Counted from the first letter of the stretch, positions 52,547 to 61,654 are shown. The stretch: 64,000 bases of DNA from Bacillota bacterium (GCA_029553855.1 JAKPKE010000114.1:1-64000), one strand, 5' to 3'. Notes: generated by a model from the letters alone, not told the origin. Translations and numbers: made by a program.

Positions 52547-54003
52547 TATACTTCCTCCCTCAGAAGCTCTTCGATAATTTCTCTTTCATCAAAGGGGATT
52601 GTCCTGTCCTTCAAAACCTGATAAGTTTCATGCCCTTTACCCGCCAGCAAAACTATGTCATCAGGTTTTGCCATAGAAAGCGCAAATTTAATTGCATCCC
52701 TTCTGTTTTCTATACAAATATAGTCACAGCCTGTAGATTTTATTCCAACTTCCGCCTGCCTGATTATATCAATAGGTTCTTCAGACCTTGGATTGTCCGA
52801 TGTAATAACACAATAATCCGACATTTCACCTGCAACATTGCCCATTATCGGTCTCTTTTCCTTGTCCCTGTCTCCGCCGCAGCCGAATAACGTTATGATT
52901 CGACCTTTGGCGTATTGCTTCACAGAGGCTAAGATATTCCGCAACCCGTCAGGAGTATGGGCATAATCAATTATAACCGTATAAGGGGTATCTGTCTTGA
53001 CTATTTCCGACCTGCCGGGAACAACACCTGCTTTACTCAGACCTTCCTTTATCACTTCTTTTCTTATGCCCTCCGCATATGCTGCCGAAGCTGCAGCCAG
53101 AGCGTTATATACGCTGAATTTCCCCGGTATCCTTATATACAGCTCTGTCTCATATTCGGGAGTTACAAAAGTGAATTTCACTCCCTTGGAAGTAATATCA
53201 ATATTTTTTGCCATAATATCGGCCTTATTATCTATGCCGTAGGTAATAAGAGGTGTCTCCAATTTTTTTATTTCTTCGGCAATCATACGTCCGTGCTCAT
53301 CATCTATGTTTACTATGTTGGTGCCCTTTGTCATGTAAAAGAGCTTTTTCTTTGCATTCATGTAGTTCAAAATAGTCTTATGAAAATCCAGATGGTCCTG
53401 GGTCAGGTTTGTAAAAACTCCGGTCCTGAAATTACAGCCTTCTACCCTCCCCAGCTCAAGGGAATGGGAGGAAACTTCCATGACGACATAATCAATGCTT
53501 CTATCTGCCATCTCCCTGAACAGGCTTTGAAGATCCAGCGACTCGGGAGTAGTCCTTGAGGAAACATAGACCTTATCGCCTATTTGTGTGGAAATAGTCC
53601 CTAGAAGCCCTATTTTTTGATTATTGACCTCCATTATGGATTTTATCAGATACGTAGTGGTTGTTTTCCCGTTGGTTCCCGTAATACCGATAAGCTTAAG
53701 CTTCTGTGACGGGTTTCCGTAAAAATTTGATGCAAGTATCGGCATAGCGGATCTGGAGCTATTTACTCTCACTACCGCTCTTCCCTCTATGTGGATGTCT
53801 TTCTCTACAACAAAAGCTGCTGCTCCCTTCTGCAGTGCATCATTGATATAACTGTGACCGTCATAGGCATACCCGACGACACAAATAAAAAGGTTCCCTT
53901 TCATTATTTTTCTGGAGTCGTATACCATTCCGCTTATTTCTATATCAAGATTCCCCTTGGCTGAAACTATATCAATGCCTTTTAATATTTCTCGCAGCTT
54001 CAT
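52546..54003 (-). CDS. murE: UDP-MurNAc-dipeptide:meso-DAP ligase
   Basis: A 485-residue Mur ligase. N-terminal domain GMVYDSRKIMKGNLFICVVGYAYDGHSYI, P-loop ITGTNGKTTTTYLI near 112, FTNLTQDHLDFHKTILNY, and the amino-acid-selective motif DNPRSEEP, which specifies meso-diaminopimelate rather than lysine. Start MKLREIL, 6 nt after GGGGGG; the longer in-frame extension is unsupported. A strong terminator-like hairpin lies between spoVD and this gene, so murE may also have its own promoter. Confidence 0.97.
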   Translation of the reverse strand: MKLREILKGIDIVSAKGNLDIEISGMVYDSRKIMKGNLFICVVGYAYDGHSYINDALQKGAAAFVVEKDIHIEGRAVVRVNSSRSAMPILASNFYGNPSQKLKLIGITGTNGKTTTTYLIKSIMEVNNQKIGLLGTISTQIGDKVYVSSRTTPESLDLQSLFREMADRSIDYVVMEVSSHSLELGRVEGCNFRTGVFTNLTQDHLDFHKTILNYMNAKKKLFYMTKGTNIVNIDDEHGRMIAEEIKKLETPLITYGIDNKADIMAKNIDITSKGVKFTFVTPEYETELYIRIPGKFSVYNALAAASAAYAEGIRKEVIKEGLSKAGVVPGRSEIVKTDTPYTVIIDYAHTPDGLRNILASVKQYAKGRIITLFGCGGDRDKEKRPIMGNVAGEMSDYCVITSDNPRSEEPIDIIRQAEVGIKSTGCDYICIENRRDAIKFALSMAKPDDIVLLAGKGHETYQVLKDRTIPFDEREIIEELLREEV

Positions 54004-54124
54004 ATTATCCCCCCTTATACAACCATTATTGACATGTTTTGACGTCAATATGCCTTTAATGCTTACATAGACCGCTTCGTTGCCCCAGTTATATTCATCC
54101 TATTAATTATCTATCACCTTTTAC

Positions 54125-54169
54125 AAAAAGGCAACCAAAATTAAAGGGTTTCCTTAATTTCGTTGCCTT
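54125..54169 (-). terminator. terminator-like hairpin inside the dcw cluster
   Basis: Minus strand AAGGCAACgAAATTAA pairs with TTAATTTTgGTTGCCTT around GGAAACC, followed by TTTGTAAAAGG (the stem itself ends in TT). It lies 14 nt after the spoVD stop. It would divide mraZ-spoVD from murE-ftsZ or act as an attenuator. Confidence 0.8.
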
Positions 54170-54185
54170 GGCAGCAAGTGTAAAA

Positions 54186-56159
54186 TTATTCTATAGGTTT
54201 AGCATACAAAATTACGATAGACCCTTCATTTATATCAGCTCCGGGTTTCGGGGTCTGATCCAGTATTTTTGACTCCATATTATGCTCATACTCCGTATCC
54301 ACACTGTACTTAAGCTTGTATTTGGCCAATTCTTTTATGGCATCCTTAAGGGCTATGTTTCTAACTTCGGGCACCTTGACAAGAGGCTTCTGCATAAGCT
54401 TCTGCTCTTCCTCGGTATACTGGGGTTTGACATCCAGGTATCTCAGGGAATCATATATTATACTTTTGGCTACCGGTGCTGCAATTACACCGCCAAAATG
54501 CTGCGCTCCTCCGGGTTCATCAATAACCACCAGCACAGAAATTTTTGGATCGTTGGCAGGGGCAAAACCGCAGAAGGATGAAACAAATTTTCCGGAAACA
54601 TATATCCCGCCTTCAGCTTTTTGGGCCGTACCCGTCTTCCCAGCCACCTTGTATCCTGGTATATAGGAAGATGCTGTCGGCGCCACTGCATATTCAAGAA
54701 TCTGTCTCATTGTCGCCGCAGTCTCTTTGGATATTACCTGCCTTACTATACGGGATTGGAATTCGTGAATCGTTTTCCCTTCATTATCAATTACCTTTTT
54801 TGCAATCCTGGGCTCCATAAGATAACCATCGTTAGCAATGGCAGAGACAGCCGTTATCAATTGAATAGGTGTTACCGATATGCCCTGACCGAAAGCGTTA
54901 TTTGCAAGTTCTACAGGTCCAATTCCGCTCAGACTTCTCACTATTCCGCCTGCCTCCCCCGGCAATCTTACATTTGTGGGGGTCCCAAACCCAAAAGCTT
55001 TTATGTATTTATAGAACTTTTCCTTTCCAAGCCTTTGCCCAACCTCAACAAATACCGGGTTGCAGGAATTTTTGACAGCCTCTACAAAGGTCTGGTTTCC
55101 ATGGGGATTATAGCTCCTCCAGCATTTTATTTTTTTGCCCGCTACTATAATATGTCCTATGCAGTTAAAATGATCATCCGGCTTCACCACATTTTCCTCC
55201 AGCCCTGCAGAAGATGTAACTACCTTGAAGGTGGAACCGGGTTCGTATGAATCCGATATTGCAGGATTCCTCCATATCTTGAAAAGAGCTTCCAGCTGGT
55301 CCTTGTCGCTTAATGAATCCCATTTATCTTTAAGCTCCTCCGGAATTTTACGGGGGTCATTATTATCAAAGTCAGGCTTTACTGCCATCGCCAGAATATC
55401 CCCGGTCCTGGGCTCCATTACTATTGCAGTGACCCTCTTTGCTTTATTCTCTATCAATGCATTGAGAGCAGCCTTCTCAGCAAAATGCTGTATTACTTCA
55501 TCCACAGCCAGCACAAGATCCAATCCGTCCTGGGGCTCGTAGTATTTGGTATCACTCCCGGGGAGCATCTGCCCATGAGCATCAGTCATAACTATGTTCC
55601 TGCCCGGAAAGCCATTCAAGTATTTCTCATAGGTAAGCTCCACCCCGTCCTGCCCCTGGTTGTCCGGGTTAGTAAAACCCAATATATAAGAAGCAAAGTT
55701 GCTTTGGGGGTAAAATCTCATGCTGTCGTCGTTAAAGACAATCCCTGCAAGTTCCTTCTCTCTTAGAAGCTTTACCTTGTCGTTATCCACCTTCTTCTTG
55801 ATAAGCACGGTATCCTTCTTGGCAGTCATCTTTTGAGCTACTGTATCCTTGTCTATTCCAAGAACCTCCGAAAGAGCGGTTATAACCGCCTCCTTATCCT
55901 TGATCATGGCCGGCCGTACGTATACCTCATATGCCGTTGCGCTGACCGCCAGCTTTTTCAGGTTTCTGTCATATATTATCCCTCTTTTGGATTTAATGGG
56001 AATATCTCTTGTCCACTGTTCCAGTGCCTTTTGCTGATACTCCGTGCTGTTTATTATCTGTATAAATGTAAGCCTTCCCAAAAGCCCCACGTAAATGACA
56101 AAAAAAGCAAAGAAGATAAATACTATTCTTCTTTTAATAATCACCTTAATGCCGGACAA
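54186..56159 (-). CDS. spoVD: SpoVD-type penicillin-binding protein
   Basis: About 657 residues. A short cytoplasmic end and one transmembrane helix (about 12-32) precede the PBP dimer domain (IPIKSKRGIIYDRNLKKLAVS) and the class B transpeptidase with SxxK in EPGSTFKVV (about 305), SxN in VKNSCNPVF and KTG in VAGKTGTAQ. One C-terminal PASTA domain (about 595-655) is present, as in SpoVD but unlike plain FtsI. The start is TTG 56159, 8 nt after AGGTGG, beyond the ORF's first ATG. Without a second class B PBP in this cluster, it may serve in vegetative or spore septation. Confidence 0.94.
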   Translation of the reverse strand: MSGIKVIIKRRIVFIFFAFFVIYVGLLGRLTFIQIINSTEYQQKALEQWTRDIPIKSKRGIIYDRNLKKLAVSATAYEVYVRPAMIKDKEAVITALSEVLGIDKDTVAQKMTAKKDTVLIKKKVDNDKVKLLREKELAGIVFNDDSMRFYPQSNFASYILGFTNPDNQGQDGVELTYEKYLNGFPGRNIVMTDAHGQMLPGSDTKYYEPQDGLDLVLAVDEVIQHFAEKAALNALIENKAKRVTAIVMEPRTGDILAMAVKPDFDNNDPRKIPEELKDKWDSLSDKDQLEALFKIWRNPAISDSYEPGSTFKVVTSSAGLEENVVKPDDHFNCIGHIIVAGKKIKCWRSYNPHGNQTFVEAVKNSCNPVFVEVGQRLGKEKFYKYIKAFGFGTPTNVRLPGEAGGIVRSLSGIGPVELANNAFGQGISVTPIQLITAVSAIANDGYLMEPRIAKKVIDNEGKTIHEFQSRIVRQVISKETAATMRQILEYAVAPTASSYIPGYKVAGKTGTAQKAEGGIYVSGKFVSSFCGFAPANDPKISVLVVIDEPGGAQHFGGVIAAPVAKSIIYDSLRYLDVKPQYTEEEQKLMQKPLVKVPEVRNIALKDAIKELAKYKLKYSVDTEYEHNMESKILDQTPKPGADINEGSIVILYAKPIE

Positions 56160-56185
56160 ATTAATACACCACCTTTGGAACAACC

Positions 56186-56683
56186 TTAATCTAATACGTT
56201 GAGGATATTATTTATCACAGCTTTTGTATATGCTATGTATTTATTCTCCTGTAAATCGTTTATGTTGTAAAAATCGTTGTCCTCCTTATCATCTGCTTGT
56301 ACTGAATTCTTAACATTTACATAAGCTATCTGATTCCGGACATCAGGGTACTGCATACCAAGCTCTTCAATCGCTGTTTTCTCGAGTGCTTCAAGATTAA
56401 CCGCCTTCATAAGCTGTACATTTAAATCGGTATTCTCCTTCACTGCCACATCATATTCCTTTTGCAGGTTGGTTATATTATAGTTAATCTCGGCTATATA
56501 AGCATAGCGTGAAATAATAAAAATGCTCAACCCAAAAACAAACAATATACTCATAAGATGAGTCTTGGGTTTAGCTTTTTTCTGTGCTTTTTTTCGGGGT
56601 TTTGCAATTGGCTCTGAAATTTGCTCCAATTCAAGCTGCTCATATCTGCTGTAGTCATATGCACTATTGTCTGCTTTTAACAT
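56186..56683 (-). CDS. ftsL: FtsL-like divisome protein
   Basis: A 165-residue bitopic protein with a basic cytoplasmic region (KPRKKAQKKAKPKTH), one transmembrane helix (LMSILFVFGLSIFIISRYAYI) and a leucine-zipper coiled coil (ITNLQKEYDVAVKENTDLNVQLMKAV) extending to a variable tail. The position between rsmH and the PBP is diagnostic because FtsL is poorly conserved in sequence. GGGGGGAAT precedes the ATG. Confidence 0.9.
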   Translation of the reverse strand: MLKADNSAYDYSRYEQLELEQISEPIAKPRKKAQKKAKPKTHLMSILFVFGLSIFIISRYAYIAEINYNITNLQKEYDVAVKENTDLNVQLMKAVNLEALEKTAIEELGMQYPDVRNQIAYVNVKNSVQADDKEDNDFYNINDLQENKYIAYTKAVINNILNVLD

Positions 56684-56695
56684 TCTTATTCCCCC

Positions 56696-57661
56696 CTAAC
56701 CCCTTTTAGAACTCACTCTTTCAGCTGCTCTGAGCTTAGCACTTTTTGCCCTTGTATTCACGGAAAGCTCCTCCTCTCCGGCAGTTACGGGTTTTTTTGT
56801 AAGCACCCTGAGGATAGGTTCCTTCCCACAAACACATACCGGCAGCTGAGGCGGGCATGTACACGGTCTTTCCATATTGTTAAAAAGGGTTTTTACTATT
56901 CTGTCTTCAAGGGAATGAAAGGTTATTACCACCAGCCTTCCCCCCGGCTTCAGAATTTCAGCCGCACTGACCACTGCCTGCTCCAAAGCCCCAAGCTCGT
57001 CATTAACCGCTATCCTTAGGGCCTGGAATGTCCTTTTGGCGGGATGGCCTCCCTCTCTCCGCGCGGCTGCGGGAATCGCCTTCTTAACAATATTCACCAG
57101 CTTAAAGGTAGTGTCGATTTCTCCTTTTTTTCTTTCCTCTATAATAAACCTGGCAATCCTTGCCGCCCACTTTTCCTCGCCATAATCCCTGAGTATCCGC
57201 ACAAGCTCACGTTCTTCACTATTATTCACAATATATGAAGCATCATGGCCGCTGTCCGTGTCCATCCTCATATCCAGGGGACCGTCATTCATGTAACTGA
57301 AACCCCTCTCCCCCTCGTCAAGCTGATGAGAGGATACCCCTATATCAAGTAAAACTCCGTCAACTTTTTTAAACCCGTTTTCATTGGCTATTTCTTTTAA
57401 ATCTCTGAAATTGCCGCGGATAATAATTACATTGTCTTTATATGCCTCGAGCCGCTTTTTTGATGCCCCTGTTGCATTGGGGTCCTGGTCAATGCCTACA
57501 AGCATTCCCCCGGGGACAATCCTTTTTAATATTTCAATCGAATGTCCTGCCCCCCCAAGGGTTCCGTCAATATAAATGCCGTCCTGCCTCGGGTTAAGGT
57601 ATTCCAAGGTTTCATCCAGAAGCACAGGTGTATGTTCAAAACTCAATGTCATCTGCCCCAC
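56696..57661 (-). CDS. rsmH: 16S rRNA m4C1402 methyltransferase
   Basis: About 320 residues. A SAM methyltransferase (HTPVLLDETLEYL, YIDGTLGGAGHSIEILK, DQDPNA, GVLLDIGVSSHQLDEGERGFSY) with an inserted helical domain and the ending VITFHSLEDRIVK, then CTCPPQLPVCVCG and LTKKPV. It methylates C1402 at the ribosomal P site. Two starts are possible: GTG 57661 with AAGGA upstream, or ATG 57652 three codons later (MTLSFEHTPV). It follows mraZ by 12 nt. Confidence 0.97.
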   Translation of the reverse strand: MGQMTLSFEHTPVLLDETLEYLNPRQDGIYIDGTLGGAGHSIEILKRIVPGGMLVGIDQDPNATGASKKRLEAYKDNVIIIRGNFRDLKEIANENGFKKVDGVLLDIGVSSHQLDEGERGFSYMNDGPLDMRMDTDSGHDASYIVNNSEERELVRILRDYGEEKWAARIARFIIEERKKGEIDTTFKLVNIVKKAIPAAARREGGHPAKRTFQALRIAVNDELGALEQAVVSAAEILKPGGRLVVITFHSLEDRIVKTLFNNMERPCTCPPQLPVCVCGKEPILRVLTKKPVTAGEEELSVNTRAKSAKLRAAERVSSKRG

Positions 57662-57673
57662 ATATCCTTTTTT

Positions 57674-58105
57674 CTATATTCCGAGCTGTGACATTTTCTC
57701 CGCCACATCTTCATAGCTAATATTTGCATCGCTATTGAATTTATTCCATTCTTCCCTGCTCCAAATTTCAATTCGGGTCGAAACGCCTATGATAACAAGC
57801 TCCTTGTCAATCCTGGCGTATTCTTTAAGGTTATTAGGCATTAATATCCTGCCCTGCTTGTCCAGCTCACATTCACAGGCTCCGGCAAAAAAGAACCTTA
57901 CAAAGGCTCTTGCATCCTTATTTGTCATAGGAAGGCTCTTCAGCTTATCCTCCACTACGCTCCATTCCTTTGAAGAGTATATGAAAAGGCAGTTATCCAA
58001 ACCCTTGGTCATAACGAAGCTTTCCCCTAACTTTTCTCTGAATTTAGAAGGCATTATGACCCTGTTCTTAGCATCCAGGGTATGCTGATATTCGCCTATA
58101 AACAT
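57674..58105 (-). CDS. mraZ: transcriptional regulator MraZ
   Basis: A 143-residue protein made of two SpoVT/AbrB-like domains, each with the DxxxR motif: [15 protein letters not shown] (about 10-25) and [15 protein letters not shown] (about 83-97). It forms a ring and binds direct repeats in its own promoter to repress the dcw operon. Start [10 protein letters not shown] matches the family; 16 extra residues upstream are not conserved. AAAGGCGGTGAGTAT precedes the ATG. It is the first gene of the cluster, preceded by three spaced repeats. Confidence 0.97.
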   Translation of the reverse strand: MFIGEYQHTLDAKNRVIMPSKFREKLGESFVMTKGLDNCLFIYSSKEWSVVEDKLKSLPMTNKDARAFVRFFFAGACECELDKQGRILMPNNLKEYARIDKELVIIGVSTRIEIWSREEWNKFNSDANISYEDVAEKMSQLGI

Positions 58106-58149
58106 ATACTCACCGCCTTTCAATGCCGTGGATTTATATTCATATCGTA

Positions 58150-58176
58150 CCACTTTACTCCACTTTAGTCCACTTT
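58150..58176 (-). promoter_or_regulatory. MraZ operator: three AAAGTGG repeats
   Basis: The minus strand has AAAGTGG at 58170-58176, 58160-58166 and 58150-58156, exactly 10 bp apart with 3-nt spacers. This matches the AAAGTG(G/T)N3 direct-repeat box described for MraZ in Mollicutes. It lies 45-70 nt before mraZ. Confidence 0.9.
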
Positions 58177-58229
58177 ATGACATATTCTATATAAATAACG
58201 AAATTCCTTCTTCATTTTTATCAAAAAGG

Positions 58230-58273
58230 AAAAAAAATAAAAATGATACAAAAGGCCTATATCCCTTTGTACC
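58230..58273 (-). terminator. lgt terminator
   Basis: Minus strand GGTACAAA-GG pairs with CC-TTTTGTATC (one bulge, one G-U) and is followed by ATTTTTATTTTTTTT. It separates lgt from the mraZ promoter. Confidence 0.82.
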
Positions 58274-58297
58274 ATTAATCTTTTCTTTGAAACTATT

Positions 58298-59023
58298 CTA
58301 TTTCATCTTCCTTCGGTGAATCAGTATAGCGGTAAAGCTTGCTGCTATTGCCACGCTTATGATCTGAGCCTGCCTCATCCCCATAAACATAAGGCTGTCT
58401 GTTCTCAAGCCCTCAATCCAAAACCTTCCTATGGAATATAGTATCCCATAAAGCAGGAATATCTCTCCGTCAACCTTCTTCTTTTTTCTGTGAAAAAGCA
58501 GAAATATAAAGACTCCTATATTCCATAGCGATTCATATAAAAAGGTAGGGTGTACCTTTACCCCTTCCACCATTATGCCCCAGGGCAAATCTGTCGGTCC
58601 CCCGTGAGATTCCGCATTTACGAAATTGCCCCATCTCCCTATTGCCTGACCAAGTATTATTGACGGAGCCGTAATATCCGCAGTCTCCCAGAAAGACATA
58701 TTCTTCACTCTTGTAAATACATATCCGGTGAACACTGCCGCTATAAGAGCTCCATGAATTGCAAGGCCGCCTTCCCTGATATTTATCATCTTCATTATGT
58801 CGCCTTTGTAATAATTCCATTCAAAAATAACATAATAAAGCCTCGCCCCGATCACAGCCATAGGGACGCACCACAAAGCCAGATCGATTATATTCTCGGG
58901 ATTATGCCCCAGCCTTTTTGCTTCATAGTACGCCAGCAGTACTCCTGCCATTATTCCTGTCGAAAGCAGAATGCCATACCATCTTACCCCAATCCCAAAT
59001 ATCTCAAAAGCCACGGGATTCAC
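58298..59023 (-). CDS. lgt: prolipoprotein diacylglyceryl transferase
   Basis: About 241 residues with seven transmembrane helices. The family signature GRWGNFVNAESHGG (about 140) and HPTFLYESLWN are present, plus VRWYGILLSTG at the start and SIGRFWIEGLR near the end. It attaches diacylglycerol to lipobox cysteine of exported lipoproteins. GTG 59023 (VNPVAFE) is preferred because AGGGGG is 7 nt upstream; the ATG two codons earlier is too close. Monocistronic, ended by the terminator before mraZ. Confidence 0.96.
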   Translation of the reverse strand: MNPVAFEIFGIGVRWYGILLSTGIMAGVLLAYYEAKRLGHNPENIIDLALWCVPMAVIGARLYYVIFEWNYYKGDIMKMINIREGGLAIHGALIAAVFTGYVFTRVKNMSFWETADITAPSIILGQAIGRWGNFVNAESHGGPTDLPWGIMVEGVKVHPTFLYESLWNIGVFIFLLFHRKKKKVDGEIFLLYGILYSIGRFWIEGLRTDSLMFMGMRQAQIISVAIAASFTAILIHRRKMK

Positions 59024-59131
59024 AGCCATTCCCCCTATCTTGTCTTACGCCGTACATTTATAGTATTTGTCTTTACTGTATTATTATAATTACTTTTTAT
59101 ATCGGCTGTCAAATTCTATTAGGGCAGACAG

Positions 59132-59956
59132 CTACTCGCCGGCAATATCAAGTACTCCGCTGACCGTCTCAATTACCGATGAATAGTTCTTACCCTGCAT
59201 ATAATCGTCATAAGCTAAATATAAAGCCCATATCAAACGCCACATATCTCCATCGGCATATGTTATTTTGAGTCCCAGGTCATTCAACGCTTCCTTCCTG
59301 TTTATGCAATAACCGTGGGAGAAATATTTCTCGGTCATAACCTTGGTCACCAGCTTCGCCTTTTCCTTGTTTTCCTTGAACATATTATTCTCAAGCAGAG
59401 CTTCTGCATACTGATAGGATGCTTTGATAGACTTCTCGTAATCTCCAAGAATCCATGGATCAAGTTTATTGGAAATAGGATACAGCACCGAAGCTGTAAT
59501 CTTGGGATCTTTGCTTTGCAGGAGCTTTTCTTCCATAAAATCTATGCACAGTCTTATTGACTGGACGGGAACCCATAAATCCGTATACAGCGGGTGTCTG
59601 ACAAGGGGATCTATAGGCCCCAGCTCGGAAATCGGGCCCATTACAATCTCATCTGCCCCAATAGCAACCATTGTAGCAGCGCTCTTGGCGACAAAGGGTA
59701 TTATAACGCTGAATTTGTCACAAAACTCCCTGATCAGGTTTACTATCTTGTAAGGGGTATCTACGGCACCTCCATAGCTGGTCAAAAAAAGATCCAGCCT
59801 TTCTGTTTTTCCTATGCCGCAAAGCTGTTTGTACAATGGAACCAATACATAATCATCCATCGGGGAATAGGATATATATGACAGTATTCTGGAATCTCGC
59901 ATTTTTTCAATACTTCTGAGCAGGCTTAACCTTTTTTTATTTGTGATCTTCAGCAT
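59132..59956 (-). CDS. SDH-type serine protease-like protein (Clp fold)
   Basis: A 274-residue protein of the serine dehydrogenase proteinase family (SDH_sah), with the ClpP/crotonase-like fold: DLFLTSYGGAVDTPYKIVNLIRE, FVAKSAATMVAIGADEIVMGPISELGPIDP, a helical arm (about 130-200), and HGYCINRKEALNDLGLKI. The serine in AKSAATM is the likely nucleophile. It has no signal peptide, so it is probably cytoplasmic or membrane-peripheral. The start follows AGGAGG. Its targets are unknown; it stands 108 nt upstream of lgt. Confidence 0.85.
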   Translation of the reverse strand: MLKITNKKRLSLLRSIEKMRDSRILSYISYSPMDDYVLVPLYKQLCGIGKTERLDLFLTSYGGAVDTPYKIVNLIREFCDKFSVIIPFVAKSAATMVAIGADEIVMGPISELGPIDPLVRHPLYTDLWVPVQSIRLCIDFMEEKLLQSKDPKITASVLYPISNKLDPWILGDYEKSIKASYQYAEALLENNMFKENKEKAKLVTKVMTEKYFSHGYCINRKEALNDLGLKITYADGDMWRLIWALYLAYDDYMQGKNYSSVIETVSGVLDIAGE

Positions 59957-60185
59957 GTGAAACCTCCTCCTGCCCATAAAATCTGACCGTTACAAACCAT
60001 AAAACAATATAAATGCCATCCTGAACAAGGAGAAGCATCCTAAGTCTTCAGGTATCAGCAGTTTTTCTACTAAACATAATATGTGGCCTTTATTATTTTG
60101 TGAGGGATGAAACCAATAATAATATTGGGTTCAGGCCATTATTATTGAAAGTATAAATAAGGCCAATATTGAAATAATACTATTA

Positions 60186-60206
60186 AATGTCCTGACGGGA
60201 CATTTC
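60186..60206 (+). other. hairpin just upstream of an unknown gene
   Basis: AATGTCC-TGAC-GGGACATT, a near-perfect 8-bp hairpin, ends 4 nt before the GGGAGG ribosome site of the next gene. It may affect translation or be a leftover terminator. The rest of the 267-nt gap from 59957 is AT-rich with an AATATTGG...CCAATATT inverted repeat. Confidence 0.4.
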
Positions 60207-60223
60207 TCTGGGAGGTGAGGCTT

Positions 60224-60844
60224 GTGCCTCTGTTGAACGATAGTGAACTGATAAGCATCAAGCTCTCGATTATAAAAGACTTGGAAAAGACGTTGAAAAT
60301 GGTATATGAGCACCAGTATAGAAACATATTGTCCAAAATAGTAAGCAATAAGAAAAGATTTATCAAGAGGCGCCTTCCGGTGGATGTCTCAGAGGACATA
60401 TGCAGATATGACTCTCTTGCCGCCGGGCTTACCAATTATCTGATAAATATTTTTGATGTGTTTGGAGAAAGCGCAGTACTGAATGCGAAGAAAACTTTTG
60501 AAGAAAACGGATACAAGTGGGGAAAAAAATTGAGGAAAAAACTTTCCCCGCATTTCAACACTAATGATATGGACTACCTTATAAGGTTCCTTTATATTAA
60601 TGTTCCTGAGGCAGACAGCATAGAAATGTCAGAGGGTGGCTTGATCTGGCATTTGAGTAAAATAAACCAGAATACATTGAATGAAGGCTATGTGAGATTC
60701 CACCCCAAATTCTACGATATAAAAGCCGCTTGGCTTAAATCCTTCATCAAGTCCTTTACCTCCCGGTATACAAGCATTTTTGAAAAGAAAAGCGAAGACG
60801 ATGAGGAAATAATCACTGCTATAGGACTTAAGGAAGAGATATAA
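60224..60844 (+). CDS. hypothetical protein (206 aa)
   Basis: A soluble, mostly helical 206-residue protein (LNDSELISIKLSIIKDLEKTLK, LTNYLINIFDVFGESAVLNAKKTFEENGYKWGKKLRKKL, then NTLNEGYVRFHPKFYDIK). No signal peptide or transmembrane segment is seen. GTG 60224, 8 nt after GGGAGG, is chosen over the GTG overlapping that site. The NAKKTFEENGYKWGKKL stretch faintly recalls L-2-amino-thiazoline-carboxylate hydrolase-like proteins, but I would not name it so. It is a single gene flanked by repeats. Confidence 0.6.
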   Translation: MPLLNDSELISIKLSIIKDLEKTLKMVYEHQYRNILSKIVSNKKRFIKRRLPVDVSEDICRYDSLAAGLTNYLINIFDVFGESAVLNAKKTFEENGYKWGKKLRKKLSPHFNTNDMDYLIRFLYINVPEADSIEMSEGGLIWHLSKINQNTLNEGYVRFHPKFYDIKAAWLKSFIKSFTSRYTSIFEKKSEDDEEIITAIGLKEEI

Positions 60845-60849
60845 AAAAG

Positions 60850-60893
60850 TGACGGATAACACGGAACACACGGAATTCTCACGGAATGACACG
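60850..60893. repeat. CACGGAA-type short tandem repeats
   Basis: CACGGAA-like units recur imperfectly (ACACGGAAC, ACACGGAAT, TCACGGAAT, ACACGG) downstream of the unknown gene, followed by similarly iterated CAGTGAATTT/CAGTGTTTT at about 60925-60945. It resembles the short iterated repeats near murD and in rnpB. It is intergenic and does not code. Confidence 0.55.
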
Positions 60894-60972
60894 GTTGGGT
60901 ATAGTATTTGACCCGCCGTGAATTCAGTGAATTTCAGTGTTTTCGGTGTTACCCGTACCTTATTTCATATTT

Positions 60973-61632
60973 CTATAGCTCGTTTATTATGCTGACGGAA
61001 GCACTGGCTCCGATCCTTGTCGCCCCCGCTTCAATCATTTGTAATGCACTTTCCAGATTCCTTATTCCCCCTGCAGCCTTAACACCCATATTCGGCCCTA
61101 TAGTCCTCCGCATGAGGACTACATCCTCAACTGCAGCGCCGCTGGCGGAAAAACCAGTGGAAGTTTTTACGAAATCCGCACCGGATTTCTTCGAAAGCTC
61201 GCAGGCAGTAACCTTTTCATCGTCAGTAAGTAGACAGGCCTCTATTATAACCTTTAACAGCGCCTTTCCCCTGCATACATCTGCTACTGCCTTTATGTCT
61301 TCCTCCACTATCTCAGGCTTCCCTGATTTCAAAGCTCCGATATTAATGACCATATCTATTTCGTCAGCTCCGTTTTCAATAGCCTGAGCCGCTTCAAAAG
61401 CTTTGACTTCCTTTGTTGTCGCTCCTAAAGGAAAGCCTACGACTGTACAAACCTTTACTTCCGTTCCGTGCAGAAAGGAATCAGCCAGCTTCACATAACA
61501 AGGGTTCACACATACTGACGCGAATTTGTGTTCCAAGGCCTCCCTGCAGAGTTTGATTATATCTCCTTCTTTTGCGTCAGGCTTTAAAGCCGTATGGTCT
61601 ATATAACCGGCTAATTCTATCTTGTTCATTTC
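60973..61632 (-). CDS. deoC: deoxyribose-phosphate aldolase
   Basis: A 219-residue class I aldolase splitting 2-deoxyribose 5-phosphate into glyceraldehyde 3-phosphate and acetaldehyde. [15 protein letters not shown] opens the barrel, [21 protein letters not shown] follows, and the Schiff-base lysine lies in [16 protein letters not shown] near 150. VKAAGGIRN is the phosphate loop. The start MNKIEL is 6 nt after GGGGG. It follows pduL by 22 nt. Confidence 0.96.
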   Translation of the reverse strand, partial: EMNKIELAGYIDHTALKPDAKEGDIIKLCREALEHKFASVCVNPCYVKLADSFLHGTEVKVCTVVGFPLGATTKEVKAFEAAQAIENGADEIDMVINIGALKSGKPEIVEEDIKAVADVCRGKALLKVIIEACLLTDDEKVTACELSKKSGADFVKTSTGFSASGAAVEDVVLMRRTIGPNMGVKAAGGIRNLESALQMIEAGATRIGASASVSIINEL

Positions 61633-61654
61633 TTTCCCCCATTTCAAGTGCCGC

